Of a stretch of 64,000 nucleotides of DNA, positions 26,664-35,500 are shown piece by piece. Source of the stretch: Muribaculaceae bacterium. Lineage in GTDB: Bacteria > Bacteroidota > Bacteroidia > Bacteroidales > Muribaculaceae. Both the position numbers and the translations under genes were made by a program. The number at the start of each line of letters is the position of its first letter. Within the stretch, counting starts at the first letter, position 1. The stretch lies in NCBI GenBank assembly GCA_017557665.1, contig JAFYYI010000031.1, forward strand, positions 75,290-139,289, given 5' to 3'. A model generated the notes under the pieces. The model was not told the DNA's origin, searched no databases, and saw only the letters and a program-made list of their open reading frames with translations.

Positions 26664-27233
26664 TCATTCTACATTTATGACAGTGATTAGTTTTTCCTCT
26701 CCTTCTTCCTCCATGGTGACAGTGTATGTTTTGGGGTCAAAACCCGCTTGGAACACAACAACTTTGCACTCATGAGATGAGAAATCAAGTAATGCTTTAT
26801 TGAAATATTTCAACTTAACCCGATATTGACCCTTGGGTGGATGTTCCCAATAGATATTCTCACAAGCACCTTCACCGCCAGGAATGTTGTCAACATCAAG
26901 ATATCCTCCAGTTTCATGATTTCTCATATTTTTAAAATATAATTCATTCCCTGAGGGCTCAATGACATGAAGATCAATATCTCCCCTAAAATCCCACATT
27001 AAAGTCACTTTCAAGTCACCTGAACCACCAACATCTTCAGCCACTCTTTCCGCAACAGTGTCTCGTTCCACAACAACCGTTGTATCTGGCCTAACATCCG
27101 CGGTGTCGATTGGTGCTGGAGTAGGAGGTTCCAACACCTTGCCTTGTCGATTACAATTCTTCAACCCCAACAGGAGAAGAAGAATAATCAAAACAACATA
27201 GATAGCGCCGAGAAAAAATTTTAATGCTTTCAT
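26664..27233 (-). CDS. YfaP/DUF2135-like protein, membrane-anchored
   Basis: 189 aa from ATG 27233. A TTG nine codons upstream (27260) is also in frame but would overlap the previous gene. An N-terminal helix (FFLGAIYVVLIILLLLLGL) anchors it. The C-terminal domain has the YfaP/DUF2135 hallmarks: VTLMWDFRGDIDLHVIEPSG, then a glycine-rich GGYLDVDNIPGGEG with PENIYW-like ENIYWEHPP, ending in a beta sandwich (GQYRVKLKYF). In other bacteria such domains are extracellular or periplasmic and often occur with vWA proteins; their activity is unknown. Confidence 0.8.
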   Translation of the reverse strand: MKALKFFLGAIYVVLIILLLLLGLKNCNRQGKVLEPPTPAPIDTADVRPDTTVVVERDTVAERVAEDVGGSGDLKVTLMWDFRGDIDLHVIEPSGNELYFKNMRNHETGGYLDVDNIPGGEGACENIYWEHPPKGQYRVKLKYFNKALLDFSSHECKVVVFQAGFDPKTYTVTMEEEGEEKLITVINVE

Positions 27234-27252
27234 TTTCTTAACAATTAGATGT

Positions 27253-27528
27253 TTAACCAATTAACAACCCACACAAAACCATCACAGTTAGTTGTAGAAT
27301 CACAAAAACAGGCACACTTATAGTGAACATCTTGTGAGCCGTCTTGTGACGGAAAAGAATCATGGCACACAACGCACCAAAAGCACCATCCAGAAAAGCA
27401 AAAAGCAAGAGGATTGCCTCGGGTATACGGGTTTTATTAAAAACGGCCAAGTGCTTGTCCCATGCAAATAATGCAAAGGTCAACAAGTTCATTATAAAGA
27501 AGGCCAAAAATAAAATTAAACCTATCAT
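27253..27528 (-). CDS. DUF1294 family membrane protein
   Basis: 91 aa, three hydrophobic segments. LLTFALFAWDKHLA, RIPEAILLLFAFLDGAFGAL and FRHKTAHKMF are the conserved motifs of DUF1294. The function of this widespread small family is unknown. It sits inside the array 25 bp after the Ig-like-repeat gene. Confidence 0.9.
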   Translation of the reverse strand: MIGLILFLAFFIMNLLTFALFAWDKHLAVFNKTRIPEAILLLFAFLDGAFGALCAMILFRHKTAHKMFTISVPVFVILQLTVMVLCGLLIG

Positions 27529-27553
27529 AGCAAATCGAATCAGATATCAAAAA

Positions 27554-29344
27554 TTAATATATCATCTCATACAAGGTCTCAAATGCAAGCATTAGATAAG
27601 GCCACAGGGCAAACAACGCTACTATAACCAACAACACCAAGAGTATTTCCAGGACAACCATCCATGGTGAGTTTTTCTTGTTGTTCTCTTGCAAGAGGTA
27701 TTCAGTCTCACCCTCATCCATAGTGAAGTTGATGGGACCATAATCCTTGGATGCTCCAATCAACAAAACTTCAATCGGTTGTCCCACCTGGAAGGCGTCC
27801 TTTGAGAAATATGTGTCGCCTTGGGGGTCCAACTGCACCAACCGTTCATTTGCACCCTGCCTAAAGCATACTTTCTCACACATCACAGGCTTTCCCTGAA
27901 CATCGCGAATCATCACCTTGATGTCACGGTTCTCCATATTCGGGTCATACGGGATGTGGAACAGTAATTCGTCCTGTCCTTCCTCAAGCACATAGTCGGT
28001 GACATTGTCGGCATGGATGCCATCGGTAACCCTTACAGGGGTACCACAGGGCATTTCGGGAAGTTGGACAATACCGTTGTCGTCGGTGGTGCAAGGATAT
28101 TTCTGTCCACCATATTCCACCACGATAGGATACCTGCTACCGATAAATCCATCGTTTCCCTCGACCTTGATGTGCGGTTGCACCTTCACAAGAGGAATCG
28201 GCGGCATCTCTTGCACCTTCTCTTTGTCAAAGACAAACAGGTTTTCACCGTCTTCCTCCAAAAGTTTGGAATCGTCAGGATAGCCGTCAACCGACACCGT
28301 ACATGTAGCCCCCGGAACAAGCTGCACATGGAGGGCACAGGCGCCCATGGCATCACTCATCGCATCCAATGTCTGGCCGCCATAATTCACACGCACTGGC
28401 ATATTGGGCACAGGCTCCCCACCTTCCTTTACCACCACCTTGAGGTCAGTCTCAATCACGTCAGCCTCGAATTCAAAGTCAATGGCATTGTCCCCTTCTT
28501 GCACGGCGAGCGACTTGACCTGGTCGCGGAGCGATGCCTCGACCGTCTCGCCCTGATAAAAGGGTAGCCGGAGGCTGGCACGTCCATTGGCATCGGTCGT
28601 GCATTCATAGGGCTTGCCATGATAATTCACCTGCACTGTCTCACCCACAATGGGATACCCATCAAAGTTCGCACTAAAATCTACTGTTGCGAATTGCGTC
28701 ACATCAATATCATAATGGGACTGCCCATCAACCACATTCAGCACATACTCACGATTTGTTTTCGTATCAACCAATGTATAAATGCCATGCGACAAAGTGG
28801 ATGGGAAGCGAAATATACCATTTTCATCGGTCTCAAGCGGATTAACAGTCTCTTTGGCTTTATAACCGAATTTATAGTTTGGAAGCGCCACCCCGTCATG
28901 CAGGAATGAGACGGTGACTGGTGCATTAAGTTTCTTTTTACCTTTATGGTATTCAGAACCTTTTCCCAAAACACGCACAGGCTTTTTGAATCCCCAACCG
29001 GTAATCAGAATCTTGATGTCGCCACCATCATCATTATAGAAAATATAACTGTCGTCAGGTGTTAGAAACAAGACTTCGGCCGTGCTGGGTCCAATACTCG
29101 AAGTAATTCTATCCTTCATTTGAAGCATGGCTTCACGGACTAAAGCCTGTTTAAACTCATCGGCAGCAGTCATTTGTTTCCAGTTGTCCGACGAATGGCT
29201 CCACACATAAAAGCCATTCCCCACCTGGAAAACCGCAAAAGGATTCTCATCCCCCAGCCTCTGATGGAGATTATTATAAATCTCCTTCGGATTCTGCGGA
29301 AAAGCCTTGTATACGTCCTTTATCGAAACTTTTTTAATATCCAT
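27554..29344 (-). CDS. C-terminally anchored protein with repeated Ig-like modules
   Basis: 596 aa. The N-terminal ~130 residues form an unrecognised domain (FAVFQVGNGFYVWSHSSD). Four or more Ig/Cna-B-like modules of 70-90 residues follow, each with a motif like VNYHGKPYECTTDANGRASL, VNYGGQTLDAMSDAMGACAL, VEYGGQKYPCTTDDNGIVQL. A single helix near the C-terminus (WMVVLEILLVLLVIVALFAL, about 561-580) anchors it. No signal peptide, so the repeats are probably cytoplasmic, which is odd for such modules. The gap to the coiled-coil gene upstream is 3 bp. Function unknown. Confidence 0.75.
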   Translation of the reverse strand: MDIKKVSIKDVYKAFPQNPKEIYNNLHQRLGDENPFAVFQVGNGFYVWSHSSDNWKQMTAADEFKQALVREAMLQMKDRITSSIGPSTAEVLFLTPDDSYIFYNDDGGDIKILITGWGFKKPVRVLGKGSEYHKGKKKLNAPVTVSFLHDGVALPNYKFGYKAKETVNPLETDENGIFRFPSTLSHGIYTLVDTKTNREYVLNVVDGQSHYDIDVTQFATVDFSANFDGYPIVGETVQVNYHGKPYECTTDANGRASLRLPFYQGETVEASLRDQVKSLAVQEGDNAIDFEFEADVIETDLKVVVKEGGEPVPNMPVRVNYGGQTLDAMSDAMGACALHVQLVPGATCTVSVDGYPDDSKLLEEDGENLFVFDKEKVQEMPPIPLVKVQPHIKVEGNDGFIGSRYPIVVEYGGQKYPCTTDDNGIVQLPEMPCGTPVRVTDGIHADNVTDYVLEEGQDELLFHIPYDPNMENRDIKVMIRDVQGKPVMCEKVCFRQGANERLVQLDPQGDTYFSKDAFQVGQPIEVLLIGASKDYGPINFTMDEGETEYLLQENNKKNSPWMVVLEILLVLLVIVALFALWPYLMLAFETLYEMIY

Positions 29345-29347
29345 ATC

Positions 29348-30475
29348 TTATTGTTTTATATTGTTGTTGTACTGTTCCAAGATCTTGGTTTCCACTTTAG
29401 GAACATTTTTGGGATCTCTTTTGTAGGCTTGGATGGCCTTTATATCTTTGATGGCCGTCATATATTGAGCAAACATATCCCTGAGATAAGGAATCGCGTT
29501 GATTTCGTTATCGATACGCCATTCCATGGTCTTTCCTTCAGCATTTTTCTTCTTGTGGATATAGCCCACCTCAGTTTTCACATCCTCTGAACTTGATATG
29601 TATTTACAATTATCACGGAAATAAGTGATGAATTCCTTAAACGTTACAAGTCCAGTTTCAAAACCATCCAACTGTTGCTGCAACCGTGTCACCGAATCAG
29701 CTTGGACCTTAGTCAAGTGATTAAGCTGGCTTAAAAGCGGTTTTAATGACCTTCGGGCATTCGTCACAGCATTTCTGTCGAACGGCTGCTTAACCACTGA
29801 ATCGGCTGTATCATAAATTTTCTTATAGTCAATCACTTTCTCCAGTTTTTTAGAGAAAGTATCAACTTTTTGGTCACCCTGATAAGCAGCACATTTCTCC
29901 TGCAGTTCCCGGAGTCTGGGCATCGACATTTTGGAGAAAGCCTGTTCCAGATAAGATTCATTCTTATTCACAAAATCCTCGGCCATGCCTTGTTGAATGC
30001 CTTCAAGCTCTTTCAGATTTTCGATTTTCTTATCCCACGACAGATTTAAACTTTTAATTTCTTCCTCCAGCGCCTTATTTTCCTTATCCAGCCGCTCCAG
30101 TTTATCTTGTAAGTCTTGTTGACGTTTCGCCAAATCCGCTTCTTCGTCCTGATTCTTTTTGGGCTGTATCTTTTCAAGTTGCTGTTGCTGCTTCTTCAAT
30201 TCTTTATCAGCATTTTGCAGATCCTTATCAAGAGCCTTGATGGTGTTATTCAATTCCTTAATCTGCCGATTGAGTGATTTCTCAGTTTTATCCAGAGACT
30301 GGTTTTTCTTAATTGTCTGTTCCAAAAGACTAACTGCCGTGCTGTCTGTGTTCGCATCGTTAGTGACAATAGCGGCAAAAGATACGGTGTAATTACCAAC
30401 CACCATCAGCATCAGCAACAACCAGTATTTTATATGTACTATAGTCTTCTTCATAACTTTCACTATCATTATCAT
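29348..30475 (-). CDS. Exported coiled-coil protein, paralogue of the next gene upstream
   Basis: 375 aa. The start is at 30475 or at ATG 30454 (MKKTIVHIK), which gives a better signal peptide (WLLLMLMVVGNYTVSFAA). A long coiled coil covers about 50-155 (LNRQIKELNNTIKALDKDL). The C-terminal ~200 residues are helical and share spaced residues with the neighbour at 30472-31617, including IPYLRDMFAQYMTAIK against IPYLNNAFNQYLEQLK. Predicted periplasmic. Its start overlaps the upstream stop by 4 bp. Confidence 0.8.
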   Translation of the reverse strand: MIMIVKVMKKTIVHIKYWLLLMLMVVGNYTVSFAAIVTNDANTDSTAVSLLEQTIKKNQSLDKTEKSLNRQIKELNNTIKALDKDLQNADKELKKQQQQLEKIQPKKNQDEEADLAKRQQDLQDKLERLDKENKALEEEIKSLNLSWDKKIENLKELEGIQQGMAEDFVNKNESYLEQAFSKMSMPRLRELQEKCAAYQGDQKVDTFSKKLEKVIDYKKIYDTADSVVKQPFDRNAVTNARRSLKPLLSQLNHLTKVQADSVTRLQQQLDGFETGLVTFKEFITYFRDNCKYISSSEDVKTEVGYIHKKKNAEGKTMEWRIDNEINAIPYLRDMFAQYMTAIKDIKAIQAYKRDPKNVPKVETKILEQYNNNIKQ

Positions 30476-31617
30476 TTCACTTTTATCGACAATATCTCCT
30501 GCTCAATCTCAGTTGTCTGCAATGGCGATTTCTTTAATTGTTCAAGATATTGATTGAAAGCATTATTCAAGTATGGGATTTGATCAAAATAGCGCTCTTT
30601 TATTTTTTTAAAGTCATACTTTTTGCCGTCATCGTTCGTATAAACATAAGACTCTATGACTTTGTTTATCGCTTCCCAGCATTCCTCTCTTTTTGCTTGA
30701 TTATTAGAATCGCGACCAATAACTAGCTTATTCGTATTAACTTTTTTAATAAGTCCCTGAAGGGCTTTGAGTCCACCTTTATATCGATACATACAAATTT
30801 CCAACGTATCCATTTCACTACGCTGGCTGCCGCTTCCATCTAGATTCTCTTTAGAAAACGCAAATACTCCTTTAGCTGGATTGTCATTCTTTAACTCTAA
30901 CAAAGCGTATAACTTATCATCCGTAATTCTAACCTCGTCAGTATAAGGTTGTCCCAAAAGAGCATTAGCCTTTTCAAATAATTGTTTATTGTTTACGGCA
31001 GTTGCCACTCTCTTCTTATATTCGGCAAAACCTTTCATTCCCTTAAAGTCATCAACAGTTGCACTGATTGCGTCCAACTCTTCTTTTGAAATCTGGGAAT
31101 ATCTCCTTTTCAGCAGCTGCTTGTTCTGTTCATATCTATTGGCCAGCTCTGCCTTCGCCTTGTCAGCATCTTGCTTGGCTTGTACCGCACGAGCTTCTTC
31201 CATGTTGCCCAACTTGTCTTCAGCATCCTTAATCTGAGCCACTAGTTTATCCTTTTTTGCCATCAAATCAATGCTGTCTTGACGCAAATCTTGAACTTTA
31301 TTTTCCAATGCACTCACTTGCGCCTTAAGATTATTCCGATGAACACCACTATTGGCGTCTTTAATGATGCGGTCATTGTAGTTCCATGTATCCTGCTTTA
31401 ACTTCAAGTCATTACGCATTGACTGGACACGTTCAGCAAGCTTATTGCATGAATCGGTCAATTCCTGAACCTTTTCTGACAACTGTTGGCTTTTTACCAG
31501 TTCCTTCTCCAACTGTGTCTGCCCCTGGGCATGGAATGTCGTCATGCAAAACACCAGCACTAACAGGCCGCACAGATATCTCATATAATCTATCATACGT
31601 TTTCTCTTATTAAGCAT
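30472..31617 (-). CDS. Exported coiled-coil protein
   Basis: 381 aa. Several ATGs precede the signal peptide; M12 (31584, MRYLCGLLVLVFCMTTFHAQG) gives the most typical one. A coiled coil covers about 40-170. The C-terminal region matches the 375-aa neighbour in layout and in IPYLNNAFNQYLEQLK, so the two are divergent duplicates that may form a heteromer. Predicted periplasmic. It starts 2 bp after the previous gene ends. Confidence 0.8.
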   Translation of the reverse strand: MLNKRKRMIDYMRYLCGLLVLVFCMTTFHAQGQTQLEKELVKSQQLSEKVQELTDSCNKLAERVQSMRNDLKLKQDTWNYNDRIIKDANSGVHRNNLKAQVSALENKVQDLRQDSIDLMAKKDKLVAQIKDAEDKLGNMEEARAVQAKQDADKAKAELANRYEQNKQLLKRRYSQISKEELDAISATVDDFKGMKGFAEYKKRVATAVNNKQLFEKANALLGQPYTDEVRITDDKLYALLELKNDNPAKGVFAFSKENLDGSGSQRSEMDTLEICMYRYKGGLKALQGLIKKVNTNKLVIGRDSNNQAKREECWEAINKVIESYVYTNDDGKKYDFKKIKERYFDQIPYLNNAFNQYLEQLKKSPLQTTEIEQEILSIKVK

Positions 31618-31619
31618 GA

Positions 31620-32456
31620 TTAGTATTCTTCATTAGGAATCTGGGATCTGAATGTTAACGCAAATTCCTGTACCTTTGAGTATGCATTATTGCTTTCAGT
31701 CCTAAGTTTATCTCGTACATATTGTAATGCTGTCAAGTTGTCTGCAATACGTTCTTTTTTACCATAATAACTAATTATCTGTTGCGCCAGCTTGTTGTAG
31801 AAACTACCTTTTGCACTAGACAACTCAGTATCCACCTTACTTAATCCGTTACTGATGGAAGTGATGTTGGCCAAATACTGCCTGTAGTTGGGATTATTGC
31901 GCACATCATCCCGCTTCCTCCTTTCAGCAGCTGCATAGCTATCAAACGAGTTCCAAGACGATCGTGCACCATTAAAACCAGGATCTGGGCTTGCCTTGTA
32001 GTTAACAAATTTCAGCGCTTTACGATAAGTGTCATTCACCTGCCCGATTTTCATAACCAAGCTATCTTTACTGGCACTGTTGTCCTCGGAAGTTATCGTG
32101 CTTATCGCTTTGAGATACTTGTCAACAACTCGGCTATCACAATCGGTTTTACTCCACTCCTCAAAGATCTTCTTGTTCACAATATTAATCGCTGTCTGAA
32201 TATTATAGCGTTCCAATTCGTCTACCGAATACTTCACACTTTTCTGTTTCACTAGATTAACATGATCCTCGAAAATTATCTCGTCCCAATCACCTTTTTG
32301 TTCCCAGTCATTCTTAAATTGTTGACTAAGCCTCTCTAATGTCTTGTCTGGAATAGCAGGTCGAGGATCTGGGCCGTTATCAGGTATCAGGTAAAACGCT
32401 CCGACAATGGCACCCAATATCACCACAAACGCTAATATTAATTTTATTGCTTTCAT
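31620..32456 (-). CDS. Membrane-anchored helical protein of unknown function
   Basis: 278 aa. An N-terminal anchor (LILAFVVILGAIVGAFYLI) resembles that of the 237-aa neighbour. The rest is helical and extracytoplasmic, without recognised family (WEQKGDWDEIIFEDHVNLV; EWSKTDCDSRVVDKYLKAI). The shared N-terminus and adjacency point to a common origin with the next gene, though the outer domain has diverged strongly. Confidence 0.7.
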   Translation of the reverse strand: MKAIKLILAFVVILGAIVGAFYLIPDNGPDPRPAIPDKTLERLSQQFKNDWEQKGDWDEIIFEDHVNLVKQKSVKYSVDELERYNIQTAINIVNKKIFEEWSKTDCDSRVVDKYLKAISTITSEDNSASKDSLVMKIGQVNDTYRKALKFVNYKASPDPGFNGARSSWNSFDSYAAAERRKRDDVRNNPNYRQYLANITSISNGLSKVDTELSSAKGSFYNKLAQQIISYYGKKERIADNLTALQYVRDKLRTESNNAYSKVQEFALTFRSQIPNEEY

Positions 32457-32500
32457 TGTTCTATCGTTTTATTGTTTTAATTGTTAATTATCAATAAAAT

Positions 32501-33214
32501 CTAATCTCGATCAGTTCTTAGACTAGCAGCCTTTCTATCACGCTCATGTTCAAGACGCCTCATCTCTTCCTTGCTTTGAGCATGTCGGATTTTCTCATCA
32601 TACTCTCTGACAATAGCACGCCTTTCTTGAAGTTCCTTTTTCTCGTCCGACGATGAGCCGTAAGCTTTTTGTGCCGGCACTTGGGGAGATTGGGTTCTTG
32701 GAGCCGTCATGTCGGCAAAAGATTTTAACTCCCGATAGTGCTCCATAAACCACTCTCTAGCCTTATAAGCAGTTACATTCCCCACTTGACGCTTATGATC
32801 GTCTGATAGGTTCCAATCATATTGACTGATCTTACTGAGTTCATCAAAGCATCCATTGACAATGAGTTGCTTTACCGAATGATAGTCTTCCACCATCTTG
32901 CAATCCTTCTCTTCGCAATGCTGACGGTAGGCATCACGATGGGCTTCATATTGCCGATAGACGTTTTCAATTTCTTCAAAAGTGACGTTGTCCCTCAGCA
33001 ATGCGAAAATCCAGCGGTTCATGTTGGCTTGAGCCTCGTCAGCAGGCAGACTCGGAACAACAGCAACAGTCGAATCCTCAGCAGGGCTTTCCTCAACCTG
33101 TGGCATCTCAGCCTGCTCATGTTGAGTCGCAGGTGGAGCCGTAAACAGATACAAGGCGCCAATGTTAACGCCAAGAATGACAATAAATGCTATGATTAAC
33201 TTTAAAGACTTCAT
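32501..33214 (-). CDS. Membrane-anchored protein with a two-cysteine domain shared with its neighbour
   Basis: 237 aa. Anchor at 4-24 (LKLIIAFIVILGVNIGALYLF). Residues about 62-165 are homologous to the C-terminal domain of the 732-aa protein just upstream: VTFEEIENVYRQYEA against VTFNEIEDINNQYEA, CEEKDCKMVEDY against CGDNECKMIEDY, and LIVNGCFD against LIVNGQFD. Cys100 and Cys105 could form a disulphide in the periplasm. The C-terminus is basic and helical. No known family. Confidence 0.8.
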   Translation of the reverse strand: MKSLKLIIAFIVILGVNIGALYLFTAPPATQHEQAEMPQVEESPAEDSTVAVVPSLPADEAQANMNRWIFALLRDNVTFEEIENVYRQYEAHRDAYRQHCEEKDCKMVEDYHSVKQLIVNGCFDELSKISQYDWNLSDDHKRQVGNVTAYKAREWFMEHYRELKSFADMTAPRTQSPQVPAQKAYGSSSDEKKELQERRAIVREYDEKIRHAQSKEEMRRLEHERDRKAASLRTDRD

Positions 33215-33222
33215 TACATAAT

Positions 33223-35421
33223 CTATCGTTCTTCTCTTTTCTTTGTTTCTTTCTTCTTTTTACCTTTATTTTGATCTTCAGATGATGTTTGAGCCTTCGG
33301 TCGGTCATTCTTAATTTCAATAAAAGAATGATAGTTTTTATAATTGCTAATCACTTGTTGTTTAATTTGTTGATTCTTAGTATCAATGACATTTGACACT
33401 ATATTCTTATGTTTTTGATATATGTTCCAATTATTCCATGAGGTTTTTTTAATTTGATCAAACTGACCATTAACGATAAGCGTTTTTAGTCGATTATAAT
33501 CTTCAATCATCTTGCATTCATTGTCACCACAAAACTCAGAATAAGTACTTTTTTGGGCTTCGTACTGATTATTGATGTCTTCTATCTCGTTGAAAGTGAC
33601 ACTATCTTTCTTCAAGGTTTCCAACCAAAACTTCATGTTGTTTTGAGCCTGCTGTTCGGTCAGTTCTTCGGTCTGCGACTCGCCAGAGTCACCACCCAAG
33701 AATTTCTTTTCACCGCCAGCACTATTCTCGTCAACGATCTCGTTATGTGTCCGGCCTGAGTTGTGCTGACCCGTACATCCGCGCAGGAAGTAACCGCCCA
33801 GGCCGCCAAGCACGAGACACAACAGGGCCGAACAAAGCAACCACATCAAACCCTTCTGCAAAGATATCTTTTGGGCAGCAAAACTTTCTTTGTATTCCTG
33901 AAAAGCTGACAATTGCATTTCATTATCATTAGGACCGAGATAGATGGGATTACTAGCTTTATAACAGGTGTCATCAGCAAAATAAAAGACATCTATCGCC
34001 CCCTGAATGTCATCGGGCATATTCAGAGTACCCACATAGACCTTTTTATCCCTTTTGGTACTTTCAAATTTCACAGGTTTTGAAAAAACGACTCTACTGC
34101 TGTTGCTATCGCCGCCAGACACAACCTTAACCCTAAGCCAAGCTGGGGATCCAGATATATCGTCATTTTTATCTTTTATCTGAAGTACCAGTTGACGGGG
34201 TGTGGAAGATTGCTTTTCATTGAAATTGCCACGGTTGCCGCCTTGGCCTTTACCATAAACCGGCGGTTCTTGACGATACTCACTCTTCTGAACAGTTACC
34301 ACCAATCGGTCAACATCAAACTTATACGAAACAAACTGGTAGGCCGATTGCCCTTCTCCATAGTATTTCAGCTCAAATGCCGCTGAATTCTCTGTAAAAC
34401 CGATATCTTTGCCCTTCAGCTTAAATGACAAATCTGAATTAAGCGTAATCGGGTGCTGAATTAATCCATACTTGTACCTCAACTGCAAACTCTTTTTATT
34501 GCGCTGATACTGCTGCTTAAAGAACTCCTGATGCGGTTCGAGAACAAGTTGGAATGTCTTTTCTATGGGTTTCTCCAGTCCTGCTGTGGTAACCTGAATC
34601 TCTTCAAAAGCCGAATAAAACTTCACATGGTCAGGATCAGGATTATTGTTCGCCAGCAACTCCCTTATCGTGAAAGAAACACTGCCGTTCTTATAGAAGT
34701 GTCCATTGGCTTGAGAAGAAAAAGCAAGCGGCTTATCGATATCTGTCTCGAACTGGACAGGTTTACCATCAACGGAAATCTTGTACTGCGGCCTACGAGG
34801 AATTTGCAAATCAGGAACGAGTGACGAACTTTGTGGATTCTCCAGGTTTTCGGCAATAAAGACTTCACTATACTTCTGCAGTTCGCGATACTGCACATCA
34901 TTCAAGAATTGCTCGATCTGTTTTTCTGAAAGTTTCAAGTAGCCTACAGGAGCCGTAGGATGCATCTCGCAGTAGGGGCCCTCATGAGGGATTAACGGGT
35001 ATTGCCGAGCGACTTCATCCAATACCTTTTGGTCTATCTGGCCATCATTAAACTCATAGGTCTCATTGACACTGTCCCGGCACGTCATGCAGGAGGACAA
35101 GAACTTGTCTTTGAGTGCCATCATCACCCTGTAAGGGCCGACACCTTTTTCAAAGCCATAACCCTTAGGCAGCGAAAAAGCGATAACCAATGTTCCCTGC
35201 CTAAAAGAGCTAAAGCTGCGCACATTGTTCTTATATAGATTGTAGATCACCTGGGCCTTCTCAATCTTCAATGAGAAGAAATAGGAATTGGCTCGGAATC
35301 CACTAATCGCACGGTCCTCAATCGCAAAATCCGGTGAATTGAACAAGACCAAGGGCATAAAACCACTACTGGCATGTGGATTTCCACAGACCTTGACTGA
35401 GATATATTTTTGATTTGACAT
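33223..35421 (-). CDS. Large membrane protein with beta-rich N-terminal half and two-cysteine outer domain
   Basis: 732 aa. No signal peptide. Residues 1-515 are beta-rich and predicted cytoplasmic (SFRQGTLVIAFSLPKGYGF; QLVLQIKDKNDDISGSPAW). One transmembrane helix at about 524-544 (LMWLLCSALLCLVLGGLGGY). The C-terminal ~130 residues carry the two-cysteine domain shared with the 237-aa neighbour (cysteines near 630 and 635) and end in a Lys/Glu tail. This topology would connect the cytoplasmic NTPases of the array to the periplasm. No family recognised. Confidence 0.75.
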   Translation of the reverse strand: MSNQKYISVKVCGNPHASSGFMPLVLFNSPDFAIEDRAISGFRANSYFFSLKIEKAQVIYNLYKNNVRSFSSFRQGTLVIAFSLPKGYGFEKGVGPYRVMMALKDKFLSSCMTCRDSVNETYEFNDGQIDQKVLDEVARQYPLIPHEGPYCEMHPTAPVGYLKLSEKQIEQFLNDVQYRELQKYSEVFIAENLENPQSSSLVPDLQIPRRPQYKISVDGKPVQFETDIDKPLAFSSQANGHFYKNGSVSFTIRELLANNNPDPDHVKFYSAFEEIQVTTAGLEKPIEKTFQLVLEPHQEFFKQQYQRNKKSLQLRYKYGLIQHPITLNSDLSFKLKGKDIGFTENSAAFELKYYGEGQSAYQFVSYKFDVDRLVVTVQKSEYRQEPPVYGKGQGGNRGNFNEKQSSTPRQLVLQIKDKNDDISGSPAWLRVKVVSGGDSNSSRVVFSKPVKFESTKRDKKVYVGTLNMPDDIQGAIDVFYFADDTCYKASNPIYLGPNDNEMQLSAFQEYKESFAAQKISLQKGLMWLLCSALLCLVLGGLGGYFLRGCTGQHNSGRTHNEIVDENSAGGEKKFLGGDSGESQTEELTEQQAQNNMKFWLETLKKDSVTFNEIEDINNQYEAQKSTYSEFCGDNECKMIEDYNRLKTLIVNGQFDQIKKTSWNNWNIYQKHKNIVSNVIDTKNQQIKQQVISNYKNYHSFIEIKNDRPKAQTSSEDQNKGKKKKETKKREER

Positions 35422-35500
35422 AAATGTATTATTTTGGTTTCGTAAGTAATTATTATGACAAGTGGTTACATTTCTTTAACCTCTAAACTTGAATACTAAA

